30,037 nt of DNA from Phycisphaerae bacterium (GCA_035384605.1 DAOOIV010000068.1:1-30037), one strand, 5' to 3'. Shown: positions 1 through 8,194, counted from the stretch's first letter. Notes: generated by a model not told the origin, from the sequence alone. A program made the numbers and translations.

Positions 1-254
1 AGAAGGGATTCTGGGGCCAGCGGTGTGGGCCCCAGAAAGGATTCTGGGGCCAGCGATGTGGGCCCCAGAAGGGATTCTGGGGTAAGCGGTGTGGGTACCA
101 GAAGGGATTCGGGGGCCAGCGGTGTGGGTACCAGAAGGGATTCGGGGGCCAGCGATGTAGGCCCCAGAAGGGATTTTGGGGTAAGCGGTGTGGGCCCCAG
201 AAGGGATTCGGGGGCCAGCGGTGTAGGCACCAGAAGGGATTCTGGGGCCAGCGG
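1..254. repeat. 33-bp tandem array (7 full units plus a partial), hairpin-forming
   Basis: Units begin at 1, 34, 67, 100, 133, 166, 199 and 232; the last breaks off near 254. The array starts at or before the left edge. Units differ by a few substitutions but never by length. At the junction between many units sits a near-perfect palindrome, CCCCAGAA-GGGA-TTCTGGGG (for example 30-49 and 63-82), so the array can fold as a row of 8-bp hairpins. Variant units (TTCG, TTTT, GTACC forms) weaken or partly keep the stem. A second, weaker inverted pair (GGGGCC/GGCCCC) lies inside some units. There are no unique spacers, so it is not CRISPR. Because 33 is a multiple of three, it is also open as an 11-residue peptide repeat. 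Function unknown. Confidence 0.93.
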
Positions 255-309
255 AGCAGACGAAGGTCGTACGACGACAGTGTGCCGACGGGGGCGTCGG
301 CACCACTAA
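1..309 (+). CDS. possible 3' end of a repeat-containing reading frame (doubtful)
   Basis: The plus frame starting at base 1 is open from the left edge to a stop at 307-309. It reads as an 11-residue repeat of the form R-R-D-S-G-A-S-G-V-G-P, followed by a short arginine- and threonine-rich tail. It could be the C-terminus of a gene starting outside the window. The sequence is equally well explained as a non-coding minisatellite, since any 33-bp array without stops is open. Substitutions between units include many amino-acid changes (A/V, G/D, P/T, S/F), so there is no clear sign of protein-level constraint. No family is recognised and no start is visible. Confidence 0.2.
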   Translation, partial: RRDSGASGVGPRKDSGASDVGPRRDSGVSGVGTRRDSGASGVGTRRDSGASDVGPRRDFGVSGVGPRRDSGASGVGTRRDSGASGADEGRTTTVCRRGRRHH

Positions 310-600
310 GGAATCTGCTGAGGGAAGCGCTCGACGCAACTCATCATGGTGTCTTGACCGTCGCTGCGGCAAGAATGCGCTACCCTGATTTCATGTTGTT
401 CGGACGTCTGAATGAGCCGCTCTGACGCAATCGCCACCTAGTCAGGGCCGCGCGTGGGCGACTCGGGGGCATCAGCTAAGGACAACTTGCTCTCGGAGGG
501 GGTTCTGAGAGTGCCGCCCGGACTGTCACGCGTGCGGCCGTTGTGAGCGCTCGAGGCCTTGAGGCGGAATTAAGCGGGCGACAGCCGGCCCTGGGTCTGT
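310..600. other. intergenic stretch with no recognisable gene
   Basis: Between the left tandem array and the dispersed palindromic element at 601 I see no credible coding frame, RNA gene or clear promoter. Short frames here are antisense extensions of the regulator gene to the right. Confidence 0.6.
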
Positions 601-680
601 TAGTCCCTTCCGCCGCGACTGGTGCGCATTTTGCGCGCATGTTTCTGGATCGCAGAGCGCTTGGGTTGCGGTCCGCCTTA
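601..680 (-). repeat. dispersed palindromic element, copy 1 (80 bp, internally deleted)
   Basis: Read on the minus strand from 680, it begins with TAAGGCGGACC and continues GCAACCCAAGCGCTCTGCG, ending in GGAAGGGACTA. It matches the element at 2352-2446 almost base for base, but lacks 15 bases that in the other copy complete the first hairpin, carry the T run and open the second hairpin. Its first TAA is the stop codon of the regulator gene, so the element abuts or forms the gene's 3' end. Confidence 0.85.
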
Positions 681-2120
681 GAGGCTTTGTTCCTTGGGCA
701 CGATCCCGAGTGCATCCATTCGGCGATAGAGGCGGCTGCGCGAGATGCCCATGATCTTGGCCGCCCGGCTCCGTTGGCCGCGGGCCTGGCGAAGGGCATC
801 GAGAATCGTTCGCCGCTCGACATCGGCGAGCACGCCGTCAAGTCGGGTACCCTGGTGACCGCCCGCTGCATTTGCCTGATCACGATTGCGGAGAGCCGCG
901 CGCACTTCGTCGGCCTTGAGAACCGGGCCCTGGCCCGAAGCCAGGGAGGCCTCGATCACATGATGCAGTTCACGGAGGTTTCCCGGCCAGTGGTAGCCGT
1001 CGAGAGCGGCCCACGCACCCGGCTCGACCTCGGTTACCTGGCGCCGACCGCTGCGGTTGAAATCGGCGACAAAGAGGTCCACCAGTACGGGGATGTCTTC
1101 CTTGCGTGATCGGAGAGGCGGCAGCTCAATGCTGATCACGCTGAGGCGATAGGCCAGGTCTTCGCGGAGGCGGCCGGAGGTGATCAGATCCTGCGTCGGC
1201 CGACTCGTCGTAGCGATGATTCGAACGTTGGAAACGTCCTGCTCGCTGCCGTCGCCGGCCGTGTATTTACGTTCCTGCATGGCTCGAAGCAGCCTGGCCT
1301 GGCTGACGAGGGGCATGGCTGAGACGTCGTCGATGAACAGTGTGCCGCCCTTTGCCGCCGCGTATGCGCCGATGCGTTCGGCTAGGGGGGCGTCGGCTCC
1401 ATGGTTGGGATAGCCGAACAGTTCGCCTTCAACCACGTCTCGCGAGGCCCCGGTGCAACTGACGGGCACGAACGGTCCTTCCTTGGCCGGTCCGCTGTTG
1501 TGAATGGTGCGGGCGACGGTTTCCTTTCCGGTGCCGTGTTCGCCGATGACGAGCACCGGCGAGCCGCTGTTGCTTGCAGCGGTGATCTTCTCAAAGACCG
1601 GTTGCATCGCGGGGGAGCGGCTGACGATCTCGGTGAAACCATAGCGCTCGCGCAGTCGTTGTCTGAGTGATTGGAGTTCTTCGCGCAACCGCGCGGTGGT
1701 ATCGCGCCACTGGTCCTCGCGAGCCTTAGCCTCGGTAATGTCGCGCATCACGCCGATCACACCTTCGGGTTGACCTTCGGCTCCGCGCAGGGCGGTGTAG
1801 TGGGTTTCGACCCACCGGTGGCGGCCATCGCGGGTGGTGATGCGCATTCGCTGGCGGGCGCAGGGCAAATCACCTTTGAACACCGCCCATCCCGGACAGA
1901 GGGAGGCTTCGAGTGATCGGCCCTGCTCGTCGCGGCATTCGGTGACACCGATCTTGCCACAGGACGCGCCGACGACCTCTGATGTCTTGTAGCCGGTCAG
2001 ACGTTCACACGCCGTATTGAACAAGACATATCGGCGCTCAGCATCCAAGACGAACACGCCGTCTTCGGTCTGGGACAGCATCCGTTCGAGTCTGGTATCG
2101 ATCTGCGAGGACGAGTTCAT
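678..2120 (-). CDS. PAS-AAA+-Fis transcriptional regulator (sigma54-activator family, GAFTGA missing)
   Basis: A 480-residue regulator. An N-terminal PAS domain (about 5-130) is followed by a short coiled-coil linker, an AAA+ domain (about 165-395) and a C-terminal Fis-type helix-turn-helix (about 435-477, core RSRAAKIMGISRSRLYRR). Walker A is GEHGTGKE at 193-200. Walker B is FIDD, and the arginine-finger region LREDLAYRL is normal. The GAFTGA loop that contacts sigma54 in this family is absent: where ELFG is normally followed by GAFTGA the protein reads HGADAP (about 240-245). It is therefore probably a DNA-binding ATPase that does not activate sigma54 in the usual way. The PAS domain suggests sensing of a small ligand or redox state. 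The start is supported by AGGGAG about 8 bases upstream. Its 3' end coincides with a dispersed repeat. Confidence 0.93.
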   Translation of the reverse strand: MNSSSQIDTRLERMLSQTEDGVFVLDAERRYVLFNTACERLTGYKTSEVVGASCGKIGVTECRDEQGRSLEASLCPGWAVFKGDLPCARQRMRITTRDGRHRWVETHYTALRGAEGQPEGVIGVMRDITEAKAREDQWRDTTARLREELQSLRQRLRERYGFTEIVSRSPAMQPVFEKITAASNSGSPVLVIGEHGTGKETVARTIHNSGPAKEGPFVPVSCTGASRDVVEGELFGYPNHGADAPLAERIGAYAAAKGGTLFIDDVSAMPLVSQARLLRAMQERKYTAGDGSEQDVSNVRIIATTSRPTQDLITSGRLREDLAYRLSVISIELPPLRSRKEDIPVLVDLFVADFNRSGRRQVTEVEPGAWAALDGYHWPGNLRELHHVIEASLASGQGPVLKADEVRAALRNRDQANAAGGHQGTRLDGVLADVERRTILDALRQARGQRSRAAKIMGISRSRLYRRMDALGIVPKEQSL

Positions 2121-2351
2121 GGTTTTGTCTCCCTGGCGGACGCCTGCTTATCTGAGGGGATCATAGTCCGCCGATTTGCTGCGACCACAAATAGTTGTAA
2201 GTTGTTTGTGTGAAGCAGCTTATAAGCTTTAGCCAGGCGAGGGGCGGCGGACGGTTTCGTGGTGGGCGCCCGTTTCCGCATCAGGTTGCGGAGCGGCGTC
2301 GTGGCAGGAGACGGGCATCAAGGGGTTTATTCAAGGCGGTTGAATTGACCT
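2121..2351 (-). promoter_or_regulatory. probable promoter region of the regulator gene
   Basis: This AT-richer stretch lies directly upstream of the minus-strand regulator. It contains a 12-base palindrome, AGCTTATAAGCT, at 2217-2228 and a second inverted pair (ACAA...TTGT) near 2187-2198, either of which could be an operator. No convincing -24/-12 sigma54 signal and no strong -35/-10 pair were found by eye. The role is inferred from position and base composition. Confidence 0.4.
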
Positions 2352-2446
2352 AAGGCGGACCGCCTTTTTGCGGGCCGCAACCCAAGCGTTCTGCGATCCG
2401 GAAACATGCACGCAAAATGCGCACCAGTTGCGACGGAAGGGACTAT
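2352..2446 (+). repeat. dispersed palindromic element, copy 2 (full length, 95 bp)
   Basis: The most complete copy. It opens with the hairpin AAGGCG-GAC-CGCCTT followed by TTT (2353-2370), which looks like an intrinsic terminator on the plus strand. A second palindrome, TTGCGG-G-CCGCAA, follows, and then a conserved tail ending in GGAAGGGACTA. It starts about 10 bases beyond the stop of the minus-strand glycosyltransferase, in the same 3'-flank position as the other copies. The T run is on the strand opposite to that gene, so termination of this gene by the hairpin is not certain. Confidence 0.88.
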
Positions 2447-2455
2447 AGACGTCGG

Positions 2456-3157
2456 CTAGCGGAAGAAACTGTATCGGAAGATCGCGATGACTGCTTTGAT
2501 GCCGTCCACCCAAGTAATCTTTTTCCCCTCTGAGTAGTCCCGGCCGGCGTAGCTGATGCCCACCTCGTAAACGCGGCAGCCGGTCTTGGCAATCTTGGCG
2601 GTGAACTCGGGCTCGAACTCGAAGCGATCGCTCTTGAGCTCGAAATTGCGCAGGATCTCGCGGCGAAAGACCTTGTAACAGACTTCCATATCCGTGAGGT
2701 TCAAGTTGGTAAGCATGTTGGACAGCAGGGTCAGGATCTTGTTTCCGAGCATGTGCCAGAAGAAAAGGACCCTGTGCGCCTCGCCGCCTACGAAGCGGGA
2801 GCCGAAAACGACGTCGGCGCGGTTGTCGAGAATGGGGGCAAGAAGTCTCGGGTAATCGCGAGGGTCGTATTCGAGGTCCGCGTCCTGCACGAGGATGATG
2901 TCACCGGTGGCCTTGTCGAAGCCCGTTCGGAGCGCAGCCCCCTTGCCTCGGTTGTGAGGGTGCATGAGCACCTGGATGTGTTGGCCGGCATGCTCGCGGC
3001 GGATGCGGTCGTAAAGATCACGGGTGCCGTCGGTGGAGGCGTCATCGACGAGGATGAGTTCCTTTTCCATGCCGACGTCAACGGCGAGCACCCGGCGAAC
3101 CAATTCCTCAAGGGTCCGGACTTCGTTGTAGACAGGCACGACGATGCTGAGTTTCAC
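2456..3157 (-). CDS. family 2 glycosyltransferase, dolichyl-phosphate mannosyltransferase-like
   Basis: A 233-residue GT-A glycosyltransferase. It begins MKLSIVVPVYNE, has the nucleotide-binding LVDDASTDGT segment and the metal-binding acidic motif DADLEYD, and the GSRF segment typical of the DPM1/DPMS branch. There is no C-terminal membrane domain, so it matches the short soluble or peripheral form. The family transfers a sugar from a nucleotide donor to polyprenyl phosphate or another acceptor; the donor cannot be told here. The start is GTG at 3157, with GGAGG six bases upstream. It is transcribed in the same direction as the PAS regulator but separated by about 330 bases with a repeat, so not clearly one operon. 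Confidence 0.93.
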   Translation of the reverse strand: MKLSIVVPVYNEVRTLEELVRRVLAVDVGMEKELILVDDASTDGTRDLYDRIRREHAGQHIQVLMHPHNRGKGAALRTGFDKATGDIILVQDADLEYDPRDYPRLLAPILDNRADVVFGSRFVGGEAHRVLFFWHMLGNKILTLLSNMLTNLNLTDMEVCYKVFRREILRNFELKSDRFEFEPEFTAKIAKTGCRVYEVGISYAGRDYSEGKKITWVDGIKAVIAIFRYSFFR

Positions 3158-3159
3158 GC

Positions 3160-3646
3160 GTCGCCTCCATTACCTGCGTGACCGGTGCCCATCTTAGAAG
3201 CGAATACGTGGAGCGGGCAAGTCGGTGAGAGGCCGCGTTGGGGGACTCGGGTGAAATGACTTATCGTCCCATGCGTTTCGCAGAGGTTTGCGGTGATATC
3301 CGTGGGGACATGTTGTGAACTCGTGGGGTGGGCGGCCGGCTGGTTGGATGAGTGCCAGGGGGGCTGTCCAAGGCGGGTCCCTGAGGTCGGCGATAAGTAT
3401 ATTTATGACAAGAGGTTGAAGTCCGTGAGACATCTGTTGCAAAGATGGTTGCACTGTCGAGAGCGGGGTGGGGGCACGGGCGGTCAATTGCCGGGCTTTT
3501 GCGTATAGGGCCGTTGGCCTAGAATTACCGATTCGAGATTCTACAGTACATAAGTTCTTGTTCCGATCGGCTTCAAGGTGACGCACCATGCGGAGCGGGT
3601 CGGGCGGTTACAGCGAGTGTTCAGCATGCGTTAAACGGAGGTCGTC
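3160..3646. other. intergenic region upstream of the DUF1573 gene
   Basis: About 490 bases between divergent genes, so it should hold promoters for both. It has an AT-rich patch near 3397-3420 and another near 3520-3560, but no clear -35/-10 pair. A minus-strand frame at 3194-3589 and a plus frame at 3293-3508 have no recognisable domain, are proline- and arginine-rich and lack ribosome binding sites; I take them as chance frames. Nothing else is seen. Confidence 0.5.
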
Positions 3647-6226
3647 GTGACGAAAGGCCATATGTCCAAGGAATTGATCATTCTGGCGGCGTCATTGGTA
3701 TTCACAACCTTGCCAGGTGCCGGCGAGGTGAAGGGTCAGGTCCCTCCCGGCGTTGCTCCGGTTCCGCCGGCGTCGTCGGTTGCCCCGGCCGATCCGAATG
3801 GGCCCAAGCTGCGATGCGACGAGAACACGTTCGATTTCGGCGATGCCTGGTCCGGCACGGTGGTCGAGCACGCGTACGTGATTCACAACGACGGCAAGTC
3901 GCCGCTGGAGTTGTTGAATGTCAAGACGACTTGCGGTTGCACGGTTGTCGATTATGACAAGGTGATCGCCCCGGGGGGGCAGGGCAAGGTGACGGTCAAG
4001 CTGACCCTGAGCAAAGCGGTTCAGTCTCAGCCCGTATCGAGGTCCGTTCAGGTTGAGAGCAACGATCCGGCCAACAAGGTCGTTCCCTTGACCATCAAGG
4101 GCAAGGTGAAGCCTCGTGTTGCCCTGGAACCGTCCAATGCCGTTTTCGGCACGGTGACCGACGAGACGGACGTGACGCGGGTGATCAAGGTCACGAATTA
4201 CACCGAAGGGCACATGAAACTGGAGCCCGTTCCGTTGCCTCCGGGTCAGCAATCCGTCTTCAAGGCGGAAGTCACCGAGGTGGAGCCGGGCAAGGTGGCG
4301 GAGATCAAGATCACAGGCGTGCGGCCGTTTGCCGAGCGGAACAATTCCACAGTGTTGCAGTTTACCACCGGTCTGGATAAGGACGAACGGATCAGCGTGC
4401 CGTGTTCGTTATACTCGCCACCGTTGCTGGAGGTGAGTCCAAACCGGCTTCCGTTGTTCCTGCCGCTGACCCGGGAGTTCATTCGTCAGGTGACGATCAA
4501 CTACAGCGGCAAGGAGGATTTCAAGATCGAGTCCGTGGTGCCGGGCAATGATCAGATCAAGACTGAGCTGACACCTGTTGCGGGGTCGAAGTCTTTCCGG
4601 ATGGTGGTGCGCGTGCCCCAGGATTTTACTCCGCCGAACCATGACCCCATCGATATCATCCTGAAGACCAACCTCAAGGAGAAGTCGGAGTTGCAGGTAA
4701 CGCTGGAGCCTCGCGTGTCTCCGACGGCGCCGCAACCGCAGCCCCCGCCGGTGGTGGTGGCTCGGGTGGAGGATCTCCTGGGCAAGCCGACGCCGGTGAC
4801 CAGTCAGATGCCGTTGAAGGCTGGGCAGGCCGTTCAGTTCGGGACCGGCAACCAGCCGGCCGTGGTGAATTTCTGGGCGGCTTGGTCGTCGCAGTGCCGC
4901 CGGCAACTGCCGTACATGAGGACTCTGCAGAGTCTGTACGGGGTCAAGGGCGTCACCTTCTTGAACATCAGCCTGGACTCGCTCAAGCCGGTCGGCGAAG
5001 TTCTGGAAGCGGCGAAGGAGGCAGGGCTGACGGAAGCAGCGCTGGCGGCGGATCCGCAATACACGACTGCCGCACGGTTCGGGATCAAGAGGGTGCCGAC
5101 GGTCTTATTGATCGGCAGGAACGGGACGGTGGAGGCTGTTCACGAAGGCGTTCCCGCGGCGGAACAGATGGCTGAGTACGAGGAGATGCTGAGGAACGAG
5201 ATCGACGCTTTGCTCGAGGGCAAGGGTCGCAGCGAGTTCGGCAGCATACCCCGTCCGGCCGGCAGCGCTGAGCTGCTCGAACCCCAGGGAGCCGGCACTA
5301 CCCCGCTGGGGCGGATGCCGCGGTTGACGGTGGAGTCGGCCCGACAAGACCTTGGTGGGGTCAAGCCGGCGAGCAAGGTGACGGCCAAGCTCTACTATCG
5401 TAATGACGGCATGGAGCCGCTCACGATCAACTCAGTGACTGCAAGCGAGGGGCTCTCGGTCGGATCCGAGTACACGAAGAGCCTGACACCGGGGGCCATG
5501 GCGGTTCTCAACTGTACATTTGAGAGCGGCGCACGGCCGGGACCTTTCGAGCACAAAGTGACGCTGACGACGAACGATCCGACGCGACCGAAGCTGGACG
5601 TTGTGTTGTTGGGTACCGTTCGGCCTTACCTGGAATGCGATCCGGCGACGGGCATCGACTTTGGGCGTCACCCCCGAAAGCACACGATGGGGCGACTGGC
5701 GACCATTCTGTACCACGGGACGGACGAGATCGAGTACCTGTCGGCTGAATGCACCTCGCCGAAATTCGAGGTCATCGTTGAGAAGCTTCGCGGCAGTCAA
5801 AACGCCAAGCTGGTGGTCAACCCCAAGCCGCCGTTCGACCTTGGCGAACTGAAGGCGACCATCAAGGTGACGACGACCTGCAAGGAGCAGCCCACGCTCG
5901 AGGTTCCGTTGAGGCTGTACAATCCCAAGCGGATCGAGGTGACACCGGAAGCGATCGTTATCGGCGGGCCGGCCCGCGCTCAGCGATTCAGCGTGACGAT
6001 CGCCAACAACGGTCTGGACAACCTGAGTATTTTCGGCATCACGCGGAGCAACAATCTCATCCGGGCGAGGATCTATCCGGACGCCGACGACGTTTCCTAC
6101 AAGCTCGATGTGTTCGTTCCGCCGACCTACGTTCCGCCGGCCGAAGGCGACAAGATCACCATCCGGACCGACGACAAGGAGTTTGGCGAGATCGTGATCC
6201 CGATCAAGCCGGCGGCAGGCGGATGA
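3647..6226 (+). CDS. secreted DUF1573-repeat protein with an embedded redoxin domain
   Basis: An 859-residue exported protein. The N-terminus has a hydrophobic signal-like stretch (residues about 7-30), then a proline-rich linker. A DUF1573 domain follows, with its hallmark TTCGCTV (cysteines near 95 and 97), then further Ig-like immunoglobulin/ASH-type beta domains to about 365. A thioredoxin-fold redoxin domain spans about 375-525, with the cis-proline segment RVPTV near 482-486. More DUF1573-like beta domains fill 560-859. The redoxin active site reads WSSQC (413-417): only the second cysteine of CxxC remains, so normal dithiol chemistry is unlikely. GTG at 3647 is chosen because GGAGG lies five bases upstream; an in-frame ATG at 3662 lacks a suitable site. 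DUF1573 proteins of this type are abundant in planctomycetes, but their role is not established. Confidence 0.88.
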   Translation: MTKGHMSKELIILAASLVFTTLPGAGEVKGQVPPGVAPVPPASSVAPADPNGPKLRCDENTFDFGDAWSGTVVEHAYVIHNDGKSPLELLNVKTTCGCTVVDYDKVIAPGGQGKVTVKLTLSKAVQSQPVSRSVQVESNDPANKVVPLTIKGKVKPRVALEPSNAVFGTVTDETDVTRVIKVTNYTEGHMKLEPVPLPPGQQSVFKAEVTEVEPGKVAEIKITGVRPFAERNNSTVLQFTTGLDKDERISVPCSLYSPPLLEVSPNRLPLFLPLTREFIRQVTINYSGKEDFKIESVVPGNDQIKTELTPVAGSKSFRMVVRVPQDFTPPNHDPIDIILKTNLKEKSELQVTLEPRVSPTAPQPQPPPVVVARVEDLLGKPTPVTSQMPLKAGQAVQFGTGNQPAVVNFWAAWSSQCRRQLPYMRTLQSLYGVKGVTFLNISLDSLKPVGEVLEAAKEAGLTEAALAADPQYTTAARFGIKRVPTVLLIGRNGTVEAVHEGVPAAEQMAEYEEMLRNEIDALLEGKGRSEFGSIPRPAGSAELLEPQGAGTTPLGRMPRLTVESARQDLGGVKPASKVTAKLYYRNDGMEPLTINSVTASEGLSVGSEYTKSLTPGAMAVLNCTFESGARPGPFEHKVTLTTNDPTRPKLDVVLLGTVRPYLECDPATGIDFGRHPRKHTMGRLATILYHGTDEIEYLSAECTSPKFEVIVEKLRGSQNAKLVVNPKPPFDLGELKATIKVTTTCKEQPTLEVPLRLYNPKRIEVTPEAIVIGGPARAQRFSVTIANNGLDNLSIFGITRSNNLIRARIYPDADDVSYKLDVFVPPTYVPPAEGDKITIRTDDKEFGEIVIPIKPAAGG

Positions 6227-6245
6227 AATGCTCCACGCGTTGTCG

Positions 6246-6276
6246 GGATGCTCTTTCTTGTTTTGGCGGAGCATCC
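6246..6276. terminator. hairpin between convergent genes
   Basis: A perfect 8-bp stem, GGATGCTC with GAGCATCC, encloses a 15-base T-rich loop, 20 bases after the stop of the DUF1573 gene. The T run is in the loop rather than after the stem, so it is not a classical intrinsic terminator. Its position between two convergent genes suggests a role in 3'-end formation. Confidence 0.4.
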
Positions 6277-6285
6277 AGGGCGTGC

Positions 6286-6312
6286 TGCCTTCTTGCGGGC
6301 CGCAAGACCGAG
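6286..6312 (+). repeat. diverged core of the dispersed palindromic element, copy 4
   Basis: The stretch GCCTTCTTGCGGGCCGCAA matches the central part of the full element at 2352-2446 with one mismatch; similarity beyond it is weak. It contains the palindrome CTTGCGG-G-CCGCAAG. It lies in the convergent gap between the DUF1573 gene and hcp, again beyond gene 3' ends. Confidence 0.5.
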
Positions 6313-6369
6313 GCGTGCGGTGATTCGGGGGCGCTTGGGCAAGGCGCGCGGGTTTCCGGTCGCAGCGGT

Positions 6370-8070
6370 TCAGCCAACGGTTTTGCCCGGGTCGCTCTCC
6401 ACAATGGGCACGGTCTTGGATGGGGTTGCCTCCAAGCACTCAGCGAGGTTCTCGCGTGCGGTGCCGATCGGCCGGATGCCGAATTTCTCGCTCAGGACGG
6501 CGAAGACATTCGTTGACACGAACGCCGGCAGCGACGGTCCCAGTCGGATGTTCCGCACGCCCAGGTGCAGCAGCGTCAGCAGAATGCACACTGCCTTCTG
6601 CTCGTACCAACTCAGGATCAGCGACAGCGGCAGATCGTTGACTCCACACTTGAGGGCGTCGGCCAAGCCGATAGCGATCTTGATGGCCGAGTAGGCGTCG
6701 TTGCACTGGCCGACGTCCAGCAATCGCGGCAGCCCCTCGACGGTGCCGAAGTCGAGCTTGTTGAATCGGTACTTGCCGCAGGCCAGCGTCAGGATCACGC
6801 AGTCGTCGGGCACGGCCTCAGCGAAGTCGGTGTAGTAATTGCGGCCTTCCTTGTGGCCGTCACAACCGCCGATCAGGAAGAAGTGACGGATTCTGCCTGC
6901 CTTGACGGCTTTGATCACCTTGTCGGCCGCACCAAGCACCGAGTTATGGCCAAATCCCACCAGGATCGTCTTTTCCGGCTCGGTGTGTCTGAAGCCGTCG
7001 GCGGCGAGGGCGGCTTCGATCACCGGGCGGAAGTCGCGGTCGGTGATGTGGGTGACACCCGGCCATGCGACCAGGCCGCAGGTGAAAAGCCGGTGACGAT
7101 AGCTGTCTCGGGGCTTCTGAATGCAGTTGGTAGTCATGAGGATCGCCCCGGGGAAGCGTTCGAATTCGTCCTGTTGCTGGAACCAGGCTCCGCCGTAGTT
7201 GCCGACCAGGTGCTTGTACTTCTTGAGCTCCGGATAACCGTGGGCCGGGAGCATCTCGCTGTGCGTGTAGATGTTGATGCCTGTCCCCTCGGTTTGCTTG
7301 AGCAGTTCTTCCAGATCCTTGAGATCATGGCCCGAGATCAAGATCGCCTTGCCCTTGACCGGCGTGATGCGCACCGGTGTCGGCACCGGATGGCCGTAGG
7401 CACTGGTATTGGCCCTGTCCAACAGCTCCATGACCTTCAGATTAACCTCGCCGCACTTGAGTACCAGGGACAGCAGGCTTGCGGCGGTGTGGTCCGTTCG
7501 TGTCAGGCTGTCGAGGGCCTCATGGAAGAAGGCGTAAACGCCGTCGTCCTCGTGTCCGAGAATCATCGCGTGGTGGGCGTAGGCCGCCGTGCCCTTGAGG
7601 CCATAGGTCAGAAGTTCTTCGAGGCCGGCCACATCCATCCCGCGGACGCGAATGCGGTCCATGATGCCGACGTCCTGACCCTGTGCGACGAGACCGTCAA
7701 TGTCGCCGGCGGGGGACCAAATCGCCGGACCGGTTAGTATTTCAGGCTGCTTGCCGGCCTTGATGCAGGCTTGCTCGTAGAGTATGCGGGCTCTGTCCCT
7801 GATCGAGGCGGCCTTGTGCAGTTCCTCGCCCATCCGCTCCGGGCTGAAGTTCACATTGGTGACGGTGGTGAACAGGGCTTCGACGATGAAGCGGTCAACC
7901 TGTCGGTCGCGAGCTCCCAGGTAGCCGGCGCGATGCGCGTGCATCGAGATGCCCTTGGCTGCATGGATCAGCAGGTCTTGAAGGGCCGCGACGTCGGGGG
8001 TCTTCCCGCAAACGCCGATGGTACTGCACCCTGTCCCTTTGGCCGCCTGTTCACACTGAAAACAGAACAT
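6370..8070 (-). CDS. hcp: hybrid cluster protein (hydroxylamine/nitric oxide reductase), class I
   Basis: A 566-residue cytoplasmic iron-sulfur enzyme. The N-terminal cysteines follow C-x2-C-x8-C-x5-C (residues 3, 6, 15, 21), the class I arrangement that binds a cubane cluster in Desulfovibrio-type proteins. All segments that ligate the hybrid 4Fe-2S-2O cluster in that family are visible: SGHDL, the glutamate of YTHSEM, TTNC, GGCD, LACGKY, GQCND and WYEQK. The family reduces hydroxylamine in vitro and is implicated in nitric oxide reduction and protein S-nitrosylation. Start at 8070 rather than further upstream because MFCFQC is the family N-terminus and GGAGG lies eight bases before it. No hcr reductase gene is adjacent. 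A CRP/FNR-type site lies upstream. Confidence 0.97.
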   Translation of the reverse strand: MFCFQCEQAAKGTGCSTIGVCGKTPDVAALQDLLIHAAKGISMHAHRAGYLGARDRQVDRFIVEALFTTVTNVNFSPERMGEELHKAASIRDRARILYEQACIKAGKQPEILTGPAIWSPAGDIDGLVAQGQDVGIMDRIRVRGMDVAGLEELLTYGLKGTAAYAHHAMILGHEDDGVYAFFHEALDSLTRTDHTAASLLSLVLKCGEVNLKVMELLDRANTSAYGHPVPTPVRITPVKGKAILISGHDLKDLEELLKQTEGTGINIYTHSEMLPAHGYPELKKYKHLVGNYGGAWFQQQDEFERFPGAILMTTNCIQKPRDSYRHRLFTCGLVAWPGVTHITDRDFRPVIEAALAADGFRHTEPEKTILVGFGHNSVLGAADKVIKAVKAGRIRHFFLIGGCDGHKEGRNYYTDFAEAVPDDCVILTLACGKYRFNKLDFGTVEGLPRLLDVGQCNDAYSAIKIAIGLADALKCGVNDLPLSLILSWYEQKAVCILLTLLHLGVRNIRLGPSLPAFVSTNVFAVLSEKFGIRPIGTARENLAECLEATPSKTVPIVESDPGKTVG

Positions 8071-8151
8071 CAGGAAACCTCCATTTGGGCCGACGGCAGG
8101 CCATCGTGACACATCTCCGAGAGCTGCCCCGGCGGGTTTTCGAATCGAGAG

Positions 8152-8194
8152 AGTATGGGCAGGTTGGCTCGGAGCAGCCCTTGATCTGTGTCAA
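8152..8194 (-). promoter_or_regulatory. CRP/FNR-family operator and -10 of hcp
   Basis: On the minus strand 8194-8181 reads TTGAC-ACAG-ATCAA, which differs at one base from the FNR/DNR consensus TTGAT-N4-ATCAA and resembles the HcpR/NnrR motif. A -10-like CATACT (8157-8152) follows after 23 bases, the spacing of a class II promoter where the regulator sits at about -41.5. This places the transcription start near 8145, about 75 bases before the hcp start codon. Activation by an NO- or oxygen-sensing regulator is the likely reading. Confidence 0.6.

Noticed and set aside
1..254. CRISPR array
   Set aside because: Units are contiguous and similar throughout; there are no unique spacers and no cas genes.
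543..1109. 188-residue plus-strand frame
   Set aside because: Lies antisense to the well-supported PAS/AAA+ regulator and includes a repeat; no domain of its own.
3194..3589. 131-residue minus-strand frame in the gap before the DUF1573 gene
   Set aside because: No domain, biased composition and no ribosome binding site.
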